From Wenzhouxiangella sp. AB-CW3 (GTDB lineage: Bacteria; Pseudomonadota; Gammaproteobacteria; Xanthomonadales; Wenzhouxiangellaceae), in the NCBI RefSeq assembly GCF_014725735.1, contig NZ_CP061368.1, positions 759,225-823,224 on the forward strand: 64,000 nt of DNA, in the 5' to 3' direction. The notes below the pieces were generated by a model. The model was not told the origin of the DNA, did not search any database, and saw only the letters and a program-made list of their open reading frames with translations. The position numbers and the translations under genes were made by a program. Shown in pieces: positions 1-8,586 of this stretch. How positions within the stretch are numbered: the first letter of the stretch is position 1; every line of letters starts with the position of its first letter.

Positions 1-30
1 GCTGATCTGTCGGGCTGGCCGACCCCGGCG

Positions 31-987
31 TCAGGCCGCGGCGCGTTCAAGTCGATCGCGTACCGCGGCCCAGGCGGCGGTGGCCGGCGGGCGTTGCACC
101 AGGATGCGTTCGGCGCCACATCGGTCGAGTTCGCGAAGGGCGGCATACAGGCCGCGGGCGTAGGCGACCGGGTCGGCGGGCAGCGTGGTCCAGACCTTGA
201 ATCCGCCGGGGTCCGGGGTGGAAGTCAGAGCCAGCACGGCGGCTTGCGAATCCGGCCTGCTTAATGCGTCGCACTCGATCAGCTCCAGGCGGGTGGTCGG
301 GGCATAGTGCGACGCCAGTCGGCCGGACGCGCGCGGTCCTTCCTTTTCCCCGGCCATCTCCGGTCTCGATCCAAGCACCATGGCCAGTCTCTCGGTGCCG
401 ATCATGCCGGGGCGCAGAATGCGGGGCTCGGGCCCTGTGCAGTCGACGATGGTCGATTCGACGCCGACATGGCAGGGGCCGCCGTCGATGACGGCAGCCA
501 CCGCATTGTCGTTTTCGAACTCACTGACGACATGGTCGGCCGTCGTGGGGCTGATGTGGCCAAAACGATTGGCCGAAGGCGCGGCGATGCCGCGTCCGAG
601 ACGCTGAAGGAGCTTCAGTGCCACCGGATGGCCGGGTACGCGCAGTCCCACCGTGTCCTGGCCGCCGGTGACGACATCGGCCACCGTGCCCTTCTTCTTG
701 AGGATCAGAGTGAGCGGCCCGGGCCAGAAAGCCGCGGCCAGGCGCCGGGCGCTGTAGGGAATGTCTTCGGCCCAGTCGGTCATGGACTCCATGCCCGGCA
801 GGTGCACGATCAGCGGGTGGTCGGCTGGGCGCCGTTTGGCCGCGAAGATGCGGCGAACGGCATCGGGGTTGGATGCGTCAGCTGCCAGTCCGTAGACCGT
901 TTCGGTTGGAACGGCCACCAGTTCGCCGTGCTCTAGCAGCTCGGCGGCACGGGCCAGGTCCTCGTCGCTGGCAGTGAGCCGGATCAT
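31..987 (-). CDS. tsaC: L-threonylcarbamoyladenylate synthase (Sua5/YrdC family)
   Basis: Predicted to make threonylcarbamoyl-AMP from threonine, bicarbonate and ATP, the first step of t6A37 modification of ANN-decoding tRNAs in the cytoplasm. The N-terminal ~200 residues carry the YrdC fold signatures KRRPADHPL, PTETVYGLAADA and the SANRFGHISPTTA segment. At 318 aa it is longer than the minimal TsaC (~190 aa); the extra ~110 C-terminal residues fit the accessory Sua5 domain, so it is Sua5-type. It lies 6 bp downstream of pyrC on the same strand and may be co-transcribed. The start ATG at 987 gives the expected N-terminus. Confidence 0.93.
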   Translation of the reverse strand: MIRLTASDEDLARAAELLEHGELVAVPTETVYGLAADASNPDAVRRIFAAKRRPADHPLIVHLPGMESMTDWAEDIPYSARRLAAAFWPGPLTLILKKKGTVADVVTGGQDTVGLRVPGHPVALKLLQRLGRGIAAPSANRFGHISPTTADHVVSEFENDNAVAAVIDGGPCHVGVESTIVDCTGPEPRILRPGMIGTERLAMVLGSRPEMAGEKEGPRASGRLASHYAPTTRLELIECDALSRPDSQAAVLALTSTPDPGGFKVWTTLPADPVAYARGLYAALRELDRCGAERILVQRPPATAAWAAVRDRLERAAA

Positions 988-993
988 GCCACT

Positions 994-2028
994 TCAGCCA
1001 ACCTGGCGCCAGCCGATTTCGTCACCGGCGCGCAACGGTACGATGGTCTCCTGGCCGGCAGTCAGTTCACGATCCATCTGCCAGGGCTGCTTTCGCAGCT
1101 CGATCGTTTCGTTGCTGGGGGGCAGGCCATAAAAGGCCGGCCCGTTGAGGCTGGCAAAGGCTTCCAGCTTGTCCAGCGCACCGGCTGCCTCGAACACTTC
1201 TGCATACAGTTCCATGGCGGCCGGGGCCGAGTAGACACCGGCACAACCGCAATCGGATTCCTTGGCATGCTTTGGATGCGGAGCGCTGTCGGTGCCGAGG
1301 AAAAATCGTTCATTGCCGCTGGTGGCGGCGGCAAGCAGTGCCTGGCGATGACGTTCGCGCTTGATCAGCGGCAGGCAGTAGTGGTGCGGGCGCAGTCCAC
1401 CTTCGAACAGCGCATTGCGGTTGAACATCAGGTGATGCACCGTGATGGTGGCCGCGGTAGGCCCCGGTGCCGAGTTGACATAGTCGATGGCATCGCTGGT
1501 GGTGGCGTGTTCCAGTACCATTTTCATTGCAGGAAACGTCGAGCGCAGCTTTTCCAGGTGACGTTCGATGAACACCGCTTCGCGGTCGAACACGTCGATG
1601 TCGCCGTCGGTGACTTCGCCGTGCATGAGCAGCGGCACACCATGCTTTTCCATCGCCTCGATCGCCGGATAGGCGCGTTCGAGCTCGCGCACGCCTGAAT
1701 CGGAATTGGTGGTCGCACCGGCCGGATAGTACTTGACGGCATGGACGAAGTCGCTTTCGGCGGCCTCGCGAATGTCATCGACCGAGGTGGTCTCGGTCAG
1801 GTACAGCGTCATCAGCGGTTCGAAGCGGCTGCCGGCCGGGCGGGCGGCCAGGATGCGGTCGCGGTAAGCGCCGGCTTCGGCCACGGTGCGCACCGGTGGC
1901 TTGAGGTTGGGCATGACAATGGCGCGGCCGAAGCTGCGCGCGGTGGCTGGCACCACGGCTTCCAGCAGGGCGCCGTCGCGCAGGTGCAGGTGCCAGTCAT
2001 CGGGGCGGCGGATGCGGATTCGGTTCAC
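994..2028 (-). CDS. pyrC: Dihydroorotase (class II)
   Basis: Catalyses reversible cyclisation of N-carbamoyl-aspartate to dihydroorotate in de novo pyrimidine synthesis. Visible metal-site elements: the HLHLRDG motif near residue 13, the [11 protein letters not shown] segment holding the lysine that is carboxylated in this family, MHGE and LEHATT histidines, and the late LGTDSAPH motif with the aspartate. Length 344 aa matches the compact class II enzymes of proteobacteria such as E. coli PyrC. Followed after 6 bp by tsaC on the same strand. Confidence 0.96.
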   Translation of the reverse strand: MNRIRIRRPDDWHLHLRDGALLEAVVPATARSFGRAIVMPNLKPPVRTVAEAGAYRDRILAARPAGSRFEPLMTLYLTETTSVDDIREAAESDFVHAVKYYPAGATTNSDSGVRELERAYPAIEAMEKHGVPLLMHGEVTDGDIDVFDREAVFIERHLEKLRSTFPAMKMVLEHATTSDAIDYVNSAPGPTAATITVHHLMFNRNALFEGGLRPHHYCLPLIKRERHRQALLAAATSGNERFFLGTDSAPHPKHAKESDCGCAGVYSAPAAMELYAEVFEAAGALDKLEAFASLNGPAFYGLPPSNETIELRKQPWQMDRELTAGQETIVPLRAGDEIGWRQVG

Positions 2029-2105
2029 GGCGGATCAGTCAATGCGGGTTGGATGCACATTGTACCGGTCAGCGAAGCGCGCCAGGATCAGTGGTTCCGC
2101 TTGCC

Positions 2106-2681
2106 TCAACCCGGAACGGCAGGCACGCCAATCCATAGCGGATGCAGCCAGAACACGAAAATGACGTGCAGGCCGAGACCGGCGATCACCACGATGAGGT
2201 CATTGAACTTCCAGGCCGGCAGCTGGATCAGGTCGGATTGGGTTCGTCGCTTCAGCGAGATGCGATCGACCACTGCCCAGGCCAGGAAACTGCCGAACAG
2301 CAGCAGCGCGGCCAGCTCGCCATTGACCAGCAGGTGTGCCAGCGCCCAGGTCTTGACCGCGACCAGCATGGGGTGACGAAAGGTGCGCTGGATGCGGCCG
2401 GGCAGGTAGGCAGCCAGCAATAGCGGAAAGACCAGCAGCATCAGGAGATTGTTGACATGAGTCAGCCAGCCCGGCGGGTGGTAAAGCACCACGGGGTCGA
2501 GCCGGGCCTGGCCCCAGCCATGGATGATAAGCACCAGGCCGACAAGAGCGATCAGGCTGTAGAGGGCCTGATAGGGCAGACGACCGAGCCGCTGTCTCAG
2601 TACCTGCCGACCAGTGGGGCTGATGATGGCCAGAGAGTGGATGCCGAGAAAGAGGATCAGGCCGGTGATCAGGTAGCTCAT
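2106..2681 (-). CDS. NnrU family integral membrane protein
   Basis: A 191-residue hydrophobic protein with about five to six membrane segments, beginning MSYLITGLILFLGIHS. The LGIHSLAIISP opening, the HGWGQAR segment and the RHPMLVAVKTWALAHLLVNGE-type stretch are typical of NnrU proteins, found near nitrogen-oxide metabolism genes or as lone genes; molecular function is not established. The reading frame extends upstream but overlaps the divergent receptor gene, so the ATG at 2681 is chosen. No denitrification genes are seen nearby. Confidence 0.85.
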   Translation of the reverse strand: MSYLITGLILFLGIHSLAIISPTGRQVLRQRLGRLPYQALYSLIALVGLVLIIHGWGQARLDPVVLYHPPGWLTHVNNLLMLLVFPLLLAAYLPGRIQRTFRHPMLVAVKTWALAHLLVNGELAALLLFGSFLAWAVVDRISLKRRTQSDLIQLPAWKFNDLIVVIAGLGLHVIFVFWLHPLWIGVPAVPG

Positions 2682-2856
2682 GGGGTGTCTCGGGTTGCTC
2701 AGAGATGGGCATATTAACCCGGCAGGTATGTAGATCGCATTCCCCATTCCCTGACCCTGATCCGCACCTTGGGTCGCAGGGCGGGAGTCAGCCTGTAAAC
2801 CCTGATCATGAAGATGAGGTAGACTGTGCCGCTTTCCCAGCCGAGAGCGAAACCGC
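2682..2856. promoter_or_regulatory. Divergent intergenic region between nnrU-like gene and TonB receptor
   Basis: This 175-bp gap must hold both divergent promoters. A TAGACT hexamer at 2820-2825, 31 nt before the receptor ATG, is a plausible -10 but has no convincing -35. I looked for a cobalamin riboswitch because the receptor is BtuB-sized, and found no recognisable conserved core. Confidence 0.35.
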
Positions 2857-4671
2857 ATGTTTGAACGTTCGATCATGATCACCGGCCTGCTGATGCTGGC
2901 CGGTGCACCCGCAACAGCGGCTGCCGATGATGCCGAGGCAGACCGGATTGTGGTCCACTCCCGCCCCACCGGAGGACTGCTGGTCGAGTCGCCGGGCAGC
3001 ATCAGTATTGTTGACCGGGCGCAGATCGAGGCCCATCCGGCCGACAATCTGGCCGACCTGCTGGCAGCGGTGGCCGGCGTCGACATACGGCGGCGCGGCG
3101 CCAGCGGAGTTCAGGCCGATGTCGGCATACGTGGCACGGCATACGAACAGACCCTGGTGCTGATCAACGGTATTCCGCTGAAGGATCCGCAGACCGGCCA
3201 TCACGATCTCAACCTGCCGGTTTCGCTGTCGCATATCGAGCGTATCGAGGTCGTGCGCGGTCCCGGCGGCATTGCCTGGGGCGGCAATGCCACCGGTGGC
3301 ATGATCAATATCATCACCCGGCGTCCGACCCAGGGCGAGTTCGGCGTCGAGCTTCGGGCCGGCAGTTTCGGCACGCGGGGCGGTCAGCTTCAGGCCGGTA
3401 CCGGTGATGAGCAGCGCGGGCACATGTTGTCTGCATCGATGGTCAGCAGTGACGGTCACCTGCCCGAGTCCCGAGCCGACAGCGATCTGCGGCGTGTGCT
3501 CTACAGCGGTTATGCCGAGTTGGCGCGGGGCGCGCTCGAATGGGGCCTGGGAGCCGAGGACAAGGAGTTCGGCGCCTGGAAGTTCTACAGCGCCGAGTTT
3601 CCGGATCAGCGCGAGGAAACCGGTTCGCGCCTGGCCTGGCTGTCCGGTCACACCCGCGCGGCCGACTGGGATGTCAATGCCCGGCTCTACTGGCGCGGCC
3701 ACGATGACTGGTTCCGGACCCTGGTCAACGACACTGCATTCATCAACGAACACGAGACCTCGGTACGGGGCGTTCGCCTGGACCTGCGGCGTGAAACCGG
3801 CCAGGGTGTACTGGCCGCCGGCGGTGGCTGGACCGGCGAGCGCATCGAGTCCAATGCGCTGGACAATCATCGTCGGGAGGAAGCCGTGGCCTGGCTGGCG
3901 CATCGACAGGAAGTTGGCGCAAGGGGCAGTGTCGAGGCCGGGCTCAACGCCATCCGTTTCAGCGATTACGGCAGCGAACTGCTGCCGTCGCTGGGGCTGG
4001 GGTATCGCCTGAATGAGCACTGGCATGCTCACCTGTCTGCGGCCAGAACGGCGCGTGTGCCGTCCTGGACCGAGCGTTTCCTGGTCACCGGCGCCAATGT
4101 TGGTGAACCGGACTTGCAACCGGAGCGTTCCACCCTCTATGAAGCCGGACTGCGCTATTTTGCCGGTGAGCACCGGCTGGCCGGCGCACTGTTCGAGCGC
4201 AAGACCGATGCGTTGATCGATTGGGTCCGACAGCCCGGCGAGCAGACCTGGCAGGCGGACAACCTGGGTGGACACCGCGGACGTGGCGCGGAGCTCGAGT
4301 GGCGCTGGCAACCCGCCGATATCGCGTCGGTCGGGCATCTTGATCTGTCCTGGACCGTGCTCGATATCCGGCTCGATGAGGCTGGCCGCGAGATCAAGTA
4401 CGCCGCCGACCACCCGCGACATGCACTGTCGCTGGGCGGGCTGATCAAACCCGGCAGCGATCTCGACCTGTCATTCCAGCTACGCTGGACCGACCGCGGC
4501 AGCGACAATCGGGGAACCCTGCTATCCGTGCGCCTGGCGCGCCAGTTCGGGCGTCTTGGTATCTGGCTGGAGGGAACGAACCTGCTGGATGAAGAGCTGG
4601 TCGAGACCGGATTCGGCACGATACCGGGGCGCGCGGTATTCGCCGGCATCGGCTGGAGAACAGGCCGGTGA
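2857..4671 (+). CDS. TonB-dependent outer-membrane receptor
   Basis: A 604-aa outer-membrane beta-barrel receptor, presumably importing a scarce ligand with TonB-ExbB-ExbD energy. It starts with a signal peptide (hydrophobic GLLMLAGAPATAAA) and has a plug of ~110 residues with the family hallmarks ADLLAAVAGVDI, IRGTAYEQTLVLINGIPL, IERIEVVRGPGG and GGMINIITRRP. The remaining ~450 residues alternate as barrel strands, ending in FAGIGWRTGR. Size and plug resemble BtuB and similar siderophore/vitamin receptors, but there is no riboswitch or cobalamin gene nearby, so the substrate is unknown. It stands alone, divergent from the NnrU gene. Confidence 0.9.
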   Translation: MFERSIMITGLLMLAGAPATAAADDAEADRIVVHSRPTGGLLVESPGSISIVDRAQIEAHPADNLADLLAAVAGVDIRRRGASGVQADVGIRGTAYEQTLVLINGIPLKDPQTGHHDLNLPVSLSHIERIEVVRGPGGIAWGGNATGGMINIITRRPTQGEFGVELRAGSFGTRGGQLQAGTGDEQRGHMLSASMVSSDGHLPESRADSDLRRVLYSGYAELARGALEWGLGAEDKEFGAWKFYSAEFPDQREETGSRLAWLSGHTRAADWDVNARLYWRGHDDWFRTLVNDTAFINEHETSVRGVRLDLRRETGQGVLAAGGGWTGERIESNALDNHRREEAVAWLAHRQEVGARGSVEAGLNAIRFSDYGSELLPSLGLGYRLNEHWHAHLSAARTARVPSWTERFLVTGANVGEPDLQPERSTLYEAGLRYFAGEHRLAGALFERKTDALIDWVRQPGEQTWQADNLGGHRGRGAELEWRWQPADIASVGHLDLSWTVLDIRLDEAGREIKYAADHPRHALSLGGLIKPGSDLDLSFQLRWTDRGSDNRGTLLSVRLARQFGRLGIWLEGTNLLDEELVETGFGTIPGRAVFAGIGWRTGR

Positions 4672-4695
4672 GGAAAGTCGTGCGCGCGTGAAAAA

Positions 4696-4717
4696 GGGCC
4701 GGCTGAACAGCCGGCCC
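4696..4717 (-). terminator. Strong GC hairpin with T-tract on the minus strand
   Basis: GGGCCGGCT-GAAC-AGCCGGCCC forms a perfect 9-bp stem. Five A residues precede it, so in minus-strand RNA it ends in UUUUU and fits an intrinsic terminator for leftward transcription. On the plus strand it lacks a T-run and would be a weaker 3'-end structure for the receptor mRNA. It also shields the receptor gene from any leftward transcription out of the hipBA promoter region. Confidence 0.65.
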
Positions 4718-4761
4718 TGAGAGGTTGCACGGATAGTGGCAGTCAAGTTCTGCTTCATGTA

Positions 4762-4798
4762 TGATTCACTAACGATATAGTGAATCAGAAGTGAATCA
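4762..4798 (+). promoter_or_regulatory. hipBA operator: inverted repeat plus a third half-site
   Basis: TGATTCACTA (4762-4771) and TAGTGAATCA (4778-4787) are a perfect 10-bp inverted repeat with a 6-bp spacer. A third GTGAATCA half-site lies at 4791-4798 and runs into the ATG of the XRE repressor gene. This is the expected arrangement for an autoregulatory antitoxin operator. Binding at the third half-site would cover the translation start region of the gene. Confidence 0.8.
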
Positions 4799-5115
4799 TG
4801 ATTGCTTTCGTGCCACCTGCTGCCGTGCTCAAGCGGATGCAGCTTCTGGGTCAACTCATTCAGGCGGCTCGCGAGGAATGCGGCATGACCCAGGCCGAGC
4901 TGGCCGAGCGGGCCGGGAGTTCCCGGCCGACCATTCACCGGCTTGAATCCGGCAGGGGATCCGTGGCCTGGGCCACGGTCATGACCGTATGCTGGATCCT
5001 GGGGCTGCCCAGCGACCCCGACGCCCTGAGTGACGAGCGCAGGGGAGAACTCCTGGCTCGGGGCGAGATGATTCACCGGGTGCGCTCACGCCGGGAGATC
5101 GATGATGATTTTTAG
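4798..5115 (+). CDS. hipB: XRE-family antitoxin / repressor (HipB-like)
   Basis: A 105-aa helix-turn-helix protein. The HTH spans roughly residues 22-75: LGQLIQAAREECGMTQAELAERAG followed by SSRPTIHRLESGRGSV, the usual XRE helix 2-helix 3 pattern. It overlaps the downstream HipA gene by 14 bp, the classic antitoxin-first arrangement with coupled translation. Likely role: bind and neutralise HipA and repress the operon through the adjacent operator. The ATG at 4798 is used although a good ribosome-binding site is not evident; an internal ATG near residue 14 is the alternative. Confidence 0.85.
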   Translation: MIAFVPPAAVLKRMQLLGQLIQAAREECGMTQAELAERAGSSRPTIHRLESGRGSVAWATVMTVCWILGLPSDPDALSDERRGELLARGEMIHRVRSRREIDDDF

Positions 5116-6358
5116 GCCGGGCCAGCGCGAAACCGCAGTCTGGATTCACTTGCCCGGGCAGGCCGAACCGGTGGTCTGCGGCCGCGTCGCACTGCGCCAG
5201 CTCGGACCGAATGCAGCCTCTGATTACGTGTACGGTCGGAGTTATCTCGCTCGATCCGACGCCATTCCCCTGTTGCCGCACGACCTGCCTCTCGAACGAG
5301 GCGTTCACGCTGCCCGGCGTGGGCTTCACGGTGTACTGCGCGATGCCGCACCCGATGCCTGGGGGCGTCGGGTTTTGCTGTATCGACTGAGAATGAGTGA
5401 ATCGCGTGCAGACTCGGAGCTGACCGAGATCGACTATTTGCAGGCCGCTCGCCAGCGCGTCGGTGCGTTGCATTTCCAGCCCGGCGTGGATCGGCTCGAG
5501 ATCAATGAGCCGATGGACACACCCGATCTCGAGACTCTCGCCCGGGCAGCCCGAGCCGTGGAAACCCAAGCACCCCTGGATCCGGAGCTGGCCGCCGCGC
5601 TGTTGCATGGCACCAGTATCGGAGGTGCACGACCCAAGGTGCTGGTCTGCCACAATGCAAAGCCCTGCATCGCCAAGTTCTCCTCGACGACGGACCAGCA
5701 TCCGATGGTTCGCCTGGAAGCACTGGCGCTGGACCTGGCTCGGCGGTGCGGACTGGAAGTGCCGGGGCACGAGCGCCTCGATGTCGCCGGCAGGGATGCC
5801 TTGCTGGTCGAGCGTTTCGATGTCGATACCACCGGCGAACATCACACCCGTCACCACTTCTTCAGCGCACTCACCGCGCTGAAACTGGATGAAATGGAAG
5901 CCCGCTATGCCAGCTACGTCGACCTGGCCGATTACCTGCGCCGCTTCGGTGCCAGTCCGGTCGAACAGTGCCATGAGTTGTTCAGCCGCATGGTCTTCAA
6001 TATCCTCATCGGCAACACCGACGATCATGCCCGCAACCACGCCTTGTTCTGGGGCGGTGACACGGTTCGGCTCACACCTGCCTACGATCTGTGTGTCATG
6101 CCGCGTGTCGGTGGCGAATCCACCCAGGCCATGGAAGTTGGCAGCGAGGGAAAACGCTCCTCGTTGAGCAACGCCCTGAGCAAGTGCGGGCGCTTCGGGC
6201 TTGACCGGCTCCAGGCAGAGACCATCTGCCGTGACATGATCGATACCATTACCGATACATGGGCCGATGCAGCCAGTCATGCCGAGTTGCCAACGGCCCT
6301 TTCCAGGCATCTGATGCGGCGTTCCGTGCTGGCCGAATCGGTACTTGTCGATTTCTGA
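5102..6358 (+). CDS. hipA: HipA-family serine/threonine kinase toxin
   Basis: A 418-aa HipA-type kinase. In characterised systems HipA phosphorylates GltX or other aminoacyl-tRNA synthetases, stalling growth and causing persistence; the target here is unknown. Visible features: N-terminal HipA subdomain with RGVHAARRGLHGVLRDAAPDAWG, the glycine-rich GTSIGGARPK loop near residue 165, catalytic loop NILIGNTDDHARNH near residue 300, and the metal-binding TPAYDLCV motif. All the key elements appear intact, so it is probably active. Translation is coupled to hipB by overlap. Confidence 0.9.
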   Translation: MMIFRPGQRETAVWIHLPGQAEPVVCGRVALRQLGPNAASDYVYGRSYLARSDAIPLLPHDLPLERGVHAARRGLHGVLRDAAPDAWGRRVLLYRLRMSESRADSELTEIDYLQAARQRVGALHFQPGVDRLEINEPMDTPDLETLARAARAVETQAPLDPELAAALLHGTSIGGARPKVLVCHNAKPCIAKFSSTTDQHPMVRLEALALDLARRCGLEVPGHERLDVAGRDALLVERFDVDTTGEHHTRHHFFSALTALKLDEMEARYASYVDLADYLRRFGASPVEQCHELFSRMVFNILIGNTDDHARNHALFWGGDTVRLTPAYDLCVMPRVGGESTQAMEVGSEGKRSSLSNALSKCGRFGLDRLQAETICRDMIDTITDTWADAASHAELPTALSRHLMRRSVLAESVLVDF

Positions 6359-6415
6359 GGGTCGACAGGTGTGACGTGTCGTGCCGGTTGAAGCGTCCAA
6401 GTCACTGGTCGGGAA

Positions 6416-6448
6416 CAAAAAAAGCCGGCCCAGTGGCCGGCTTTTTTT
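6416..6448. terminator. Bidirectional intrinsic terminator between hipA and tRNA-Pro
   Basis: AGCCGGCC-CAGT-GGCCGGCT is an 8-bp perfect stem with A7 on the left and T7 on the right, so it terminates in both directions. It sits between the rightward hipA and the leftward tRNA-Pro gene. Confidence 0.9.
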
Positions 6449-6461
6449 GCGGGATTCGTAG

Positions 6462-6538
6462 TGGTCGGGGTGGCGAGATTCGAACTCACGGCCCCTGCCT
6501 CCCGAAGACAGTGCTCTACCAGGCTGAGCTACACCCCG
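6462..6538 (-). tRNA. tRNA-Pro (anticodon CGG)
   Basis: On the minus strand a full 77-nt cloverleaf can be drawn: acceptor CGGGGTG/CACCCCG, D-arm GCTC/GAGC with AGCCTGGTA loop, anticodon stem CTGTC/GGCAG with loop TTCGGGA (anticodon CGG at positions 34-36), T-arm GTGAG/CTCGC with TTCGAAT, and an encoded CCA end at 6462-6464. It reads CCG proline codons. A terminator lies just downstream of its 3' end. Confidence 0.95.
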
Positions 6539-6699
6539 ACGAAGCCCGATAGTCTAATCCATCCTCGATTGCCAGGCAAGCAGTTGGGCCGGGAATGTGC
6601 CAGCCCGGCGGGGTGCATGCGCGGCAGGAATCTTGGCCGACAGGCGCCGCGAATGCCGCGATAATAGGGGTCTTCCCATTTCAAGAAGTCACCAGTCAG

Positions 6700-8106
6700 A
6701 TGAATCAGCAGGCCACACAGCACAAGGTTCGCGGTTGCATGGATGAAAAGATCTCCACACGCATCTATCCGGCCGGCAGTCTGAAGGTGCTGTCGCGCGA
6801 AGAGGTTGCGCGTCTGTCCGATGCCAGCGAGGAGATCGGCGAGTTGCTGCGCCAGGTGGCGCTGGCCGTGCTCAACTCGGGAGAGCAGGGAGACGATGCC
6901 GAGCGCATGCTCAATGCCTACCGGGATTTTCGCCTGCAGATCCACCAGGTCAACCGGGGCATGCGCATTGACCTGGACAACGCCCCGGGCTGTGCCTTTG
7001 TCGACGGCCGGATGATCTACGGCATTCGCGAACTGCTCTCCTCGGTGGTGCGCGATATCGTCTACTTCCATACCGAAATCCAGCCCAACCCGTATTTCGA
7101 CCTTGAACGCTCCGAAGGGATTACCAATACGGTGTTCGAGATTCTGCGCAACGCCAGGTTGCTGGAGGCCGAACGCGACCCGGGGTTGGTCGTCTGCTGG
7201 GGCGGTCATTCGATCAGCGCGGAAGAGTATGACTACACCAAGGAAGTGGGCTACCAGATGGGCCTGCGCGGGCTGGATATCTGCACCGGTTGTGGTCCGG
7301 GGGCGATGAAGGGGCCGATGAAGGGGGCGACCATCGGACATGCCAAGCAGCGCACGCTGCCGGGTCACTACGTGGGAATCACCGAACCCGGCATCATTGC
7401 GGCCGAATCGCCCAATCCCATTGTCAACGAACTGGTGATCATGCCCGATATCGAAAAGCGTCTCGAGGCCTTCGTGCGCCTGGGGCACGGCATCGTCGTC
7501 TTTCCCGGCGGCGTGGGTACGGCCGAGGAAATCCTCTACCTGCTCGGTGTGCTGCTCAACCCGGAGAACTCGGACATGCCGTTTCCGCTGATCTTTACCG
7601 GGCCGGAGTCGGCGCGGGACTACTTCGAGGAGATTGATCGCTTCATTGGCCTGACGCTGGGCCAGGAGGCACAGAAACGCTATCACGTGATCATCGACAA
7701 CCCGGTTGCCGTCGCTCGTTACATGGCCGATGGCATGAATCAGGTGCGGGACTGGCGTGTTTCGGTCAACGATGCCTTCTACTACAACTGGCAGATGCGT
7801 ATCGACCCGGTATTCCAGCAGCCGTTCGACGCCACCCATGAAGCCATGATCGACCTGGCCATAACCCGTGAGCTGCCCAACCACGAGCTGGCCGCCAACC
7901 TCCGGCGCGTGTTTTCCGGAATCGTCTCCGGCAACGTCAAGCCCGCCGGCGTCCAGGCCATCCGCGAACACGGCCCGTTCGAACTCAGGGGCGAGCCGGA
8001 AATCATGTCCATGCTCGACCGCCTGCTCACCCGCTTCGTCGCCCAGCATCGCATGAAGCTGCCCGGCGACAAGCCGTACGAGCCTTGTTATCGGCTTGTG
8101 GGGTGA
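6700..8106 (+). CDS. ppnN: Pyrimidine/purine nucleotide 5'-monophosphate nucleosidase (LOG family)
   Basis: Predicted to hydrolyse the N-glycosidic bond of nucleoside monophosphates, yielding base and ribose 5-phosphate; in E. coli PpnN (YgdH) is a (p)ppGpp-responsive salvage enzyme. The 468-aa product follows E. coli PpnN along its length: the Lysine-decarboxylase/LOG core has CWGGHSI, TGCGPGAMKGPMKG and FPGGVGTAEEILYLLG, and the C-terminal domain ends in VAQHRMKLPG. The frame is open 35 codons upstream, but the ATG at 6700 fits family length (454-470 aa). A low-complexity purine tract follows the stop directly, and no ordinary terminator is seen. Confidence 0.92.
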   Translation: MNQQATQHKVRGCMDEKISTRIYPAGSLKVLSREEVARLSDASEEIGELLRQVALAVLNSGEQGDDAERMLNAYRDFRLQIHQVNRGMRIDLDNAPGCAFVDGRMIYGIRELLSSVVRDIVYFHTEIQPNPYFDLERSEGITNTVFEILRNARLLEAERDPGLVVCWGGHSISAEEYDYTKEVGYQMGLRGLDICTGCGPGAMKGPMKGATIGHAKQRTLPGHYVGITEPGIIAAESPNPIVNELVIMPDIEKRLEAFVRLGHGIVVFPGGVGTAEEILYLLGVLLNPENSDMPFPLIFTGPESARDYFEEIDRFIGLTLGQEAQKRYHVIIDNPVAVARYMADGMNQVRDWRVSVNDAFYYNWQMRIDPVFQQPFDATHEAMIDLAITRELPNHELAANLRRVFSGIVSGNVKPAGVQAIREHGPFELRGEPEIMSMLDRLLTRFVAQHRMKLPGDKPYEPCYRLVG

Positions 8107-8112
8107 GAGGGT

Positions 8113-8267
8113 AAGAGGGGGAGAGGAGGAGAGGAGGAGAGGAGGGAGGAGGAGGAGAGAGGAGAGGAGGAGGAGGAGGAGGAGGAGGGAGGAGGAGGAG
8201 GAGGAGGAGAGGAGGAGGAGGAGGAGGAGGGAGGAGAGGAGGAGAGGAGGAGAGGAGGAGAGGAGAA
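8113..8267. repeat. 155-nt uninterrupted polypurine tract (GGA/GGAGA-rich)
   Basis: Every base from 8113 to 8267 on the plus strand is A or G, built from irregular GGA, GGAGA and GGGA units. Long homopurine runs of this kind can form triplex (H-DNA) structures and are prone to slippage. It begins 7 nt after the ppnN stop codon. Confidence 0.95.
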
Positions 8268-8291
8268 CGATAATGTTGCTCCCACCCGGAA

Positions 8292-8525
8292 TCCCTTTTC
8301 CCTCTTCCCCCTTTCCTTCTCCCCTTCTCCCCTTCTCCCCTTCTCCCTTCTCCCCTTCCCCTTCTCCCCTTCTCCCCTTCTCCCTTCTCCCTTCTCTCCC
8401 CTTCTCTCCCTTCTCCCTCCCCTCTCCTTCTCCCCTTCTCCCTTCTCCCCTTCTCCCCTTCTCCCCTTCTCCCCTTCTCCCCTCTCCCCCTCTCCCCTCT
8501 CCCCCTCCCCCTCTCCCCTCTCCCC
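8292..8525. repeat. 234-nt uninterrupted polypyrimidine tract (CCCCTTCT octamer-rich)
   Basis: Every base from 8292 to 8525 is C or T, dominated by a CCCCTTCT-like octamer with 7-nt variants. It is only 24 nt from the polypurine tract. Its complement (GAGAAGGGG) is not the same unit as the left tract, so the two did not arise as one simple inverted duplication. It ends 24 bp before the -35 box of the mra promoter. Confidence 0.95.
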
Positions 8526-8549
8526 AGCGCGCCCCAGGCCGCGCGTCAC

Positions 8550-8578
8550 TTGACACCCGTCACATTCAGGTCTATTGT
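8550..8578 (+). promoter_or_regulatory. Pmra promoter of the dcw cluster
   Basis: TTGACA (8550-8555) is a perfect -35 box, followed after exactly 17 bp by TATTGT (8573-8578), matching four of six -10 positions. It lies just upstream of the MraZ boxes and mraZ, as Pmra does in E. coli, and probably drives the long overlapping mraZ-ftsA gene chain. Confidence 0.8.
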
Positions 8579-8586
8579 GGCGCTAA

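Noticed and set aside
2700-2856. Cobalamin riboswitch before the BtuB-sized TonB receptor
   Set aside because: The conserved core boxes of that riboswitch could not be found.
2806-6418. Long antisense frames (e.g. minus 2806-4422 and 4979-6418)
   Set aside because: They are mirror frames of the TonB receptor and hipA genes in high-GC DNA; the plus-strand products have clear family motifs.
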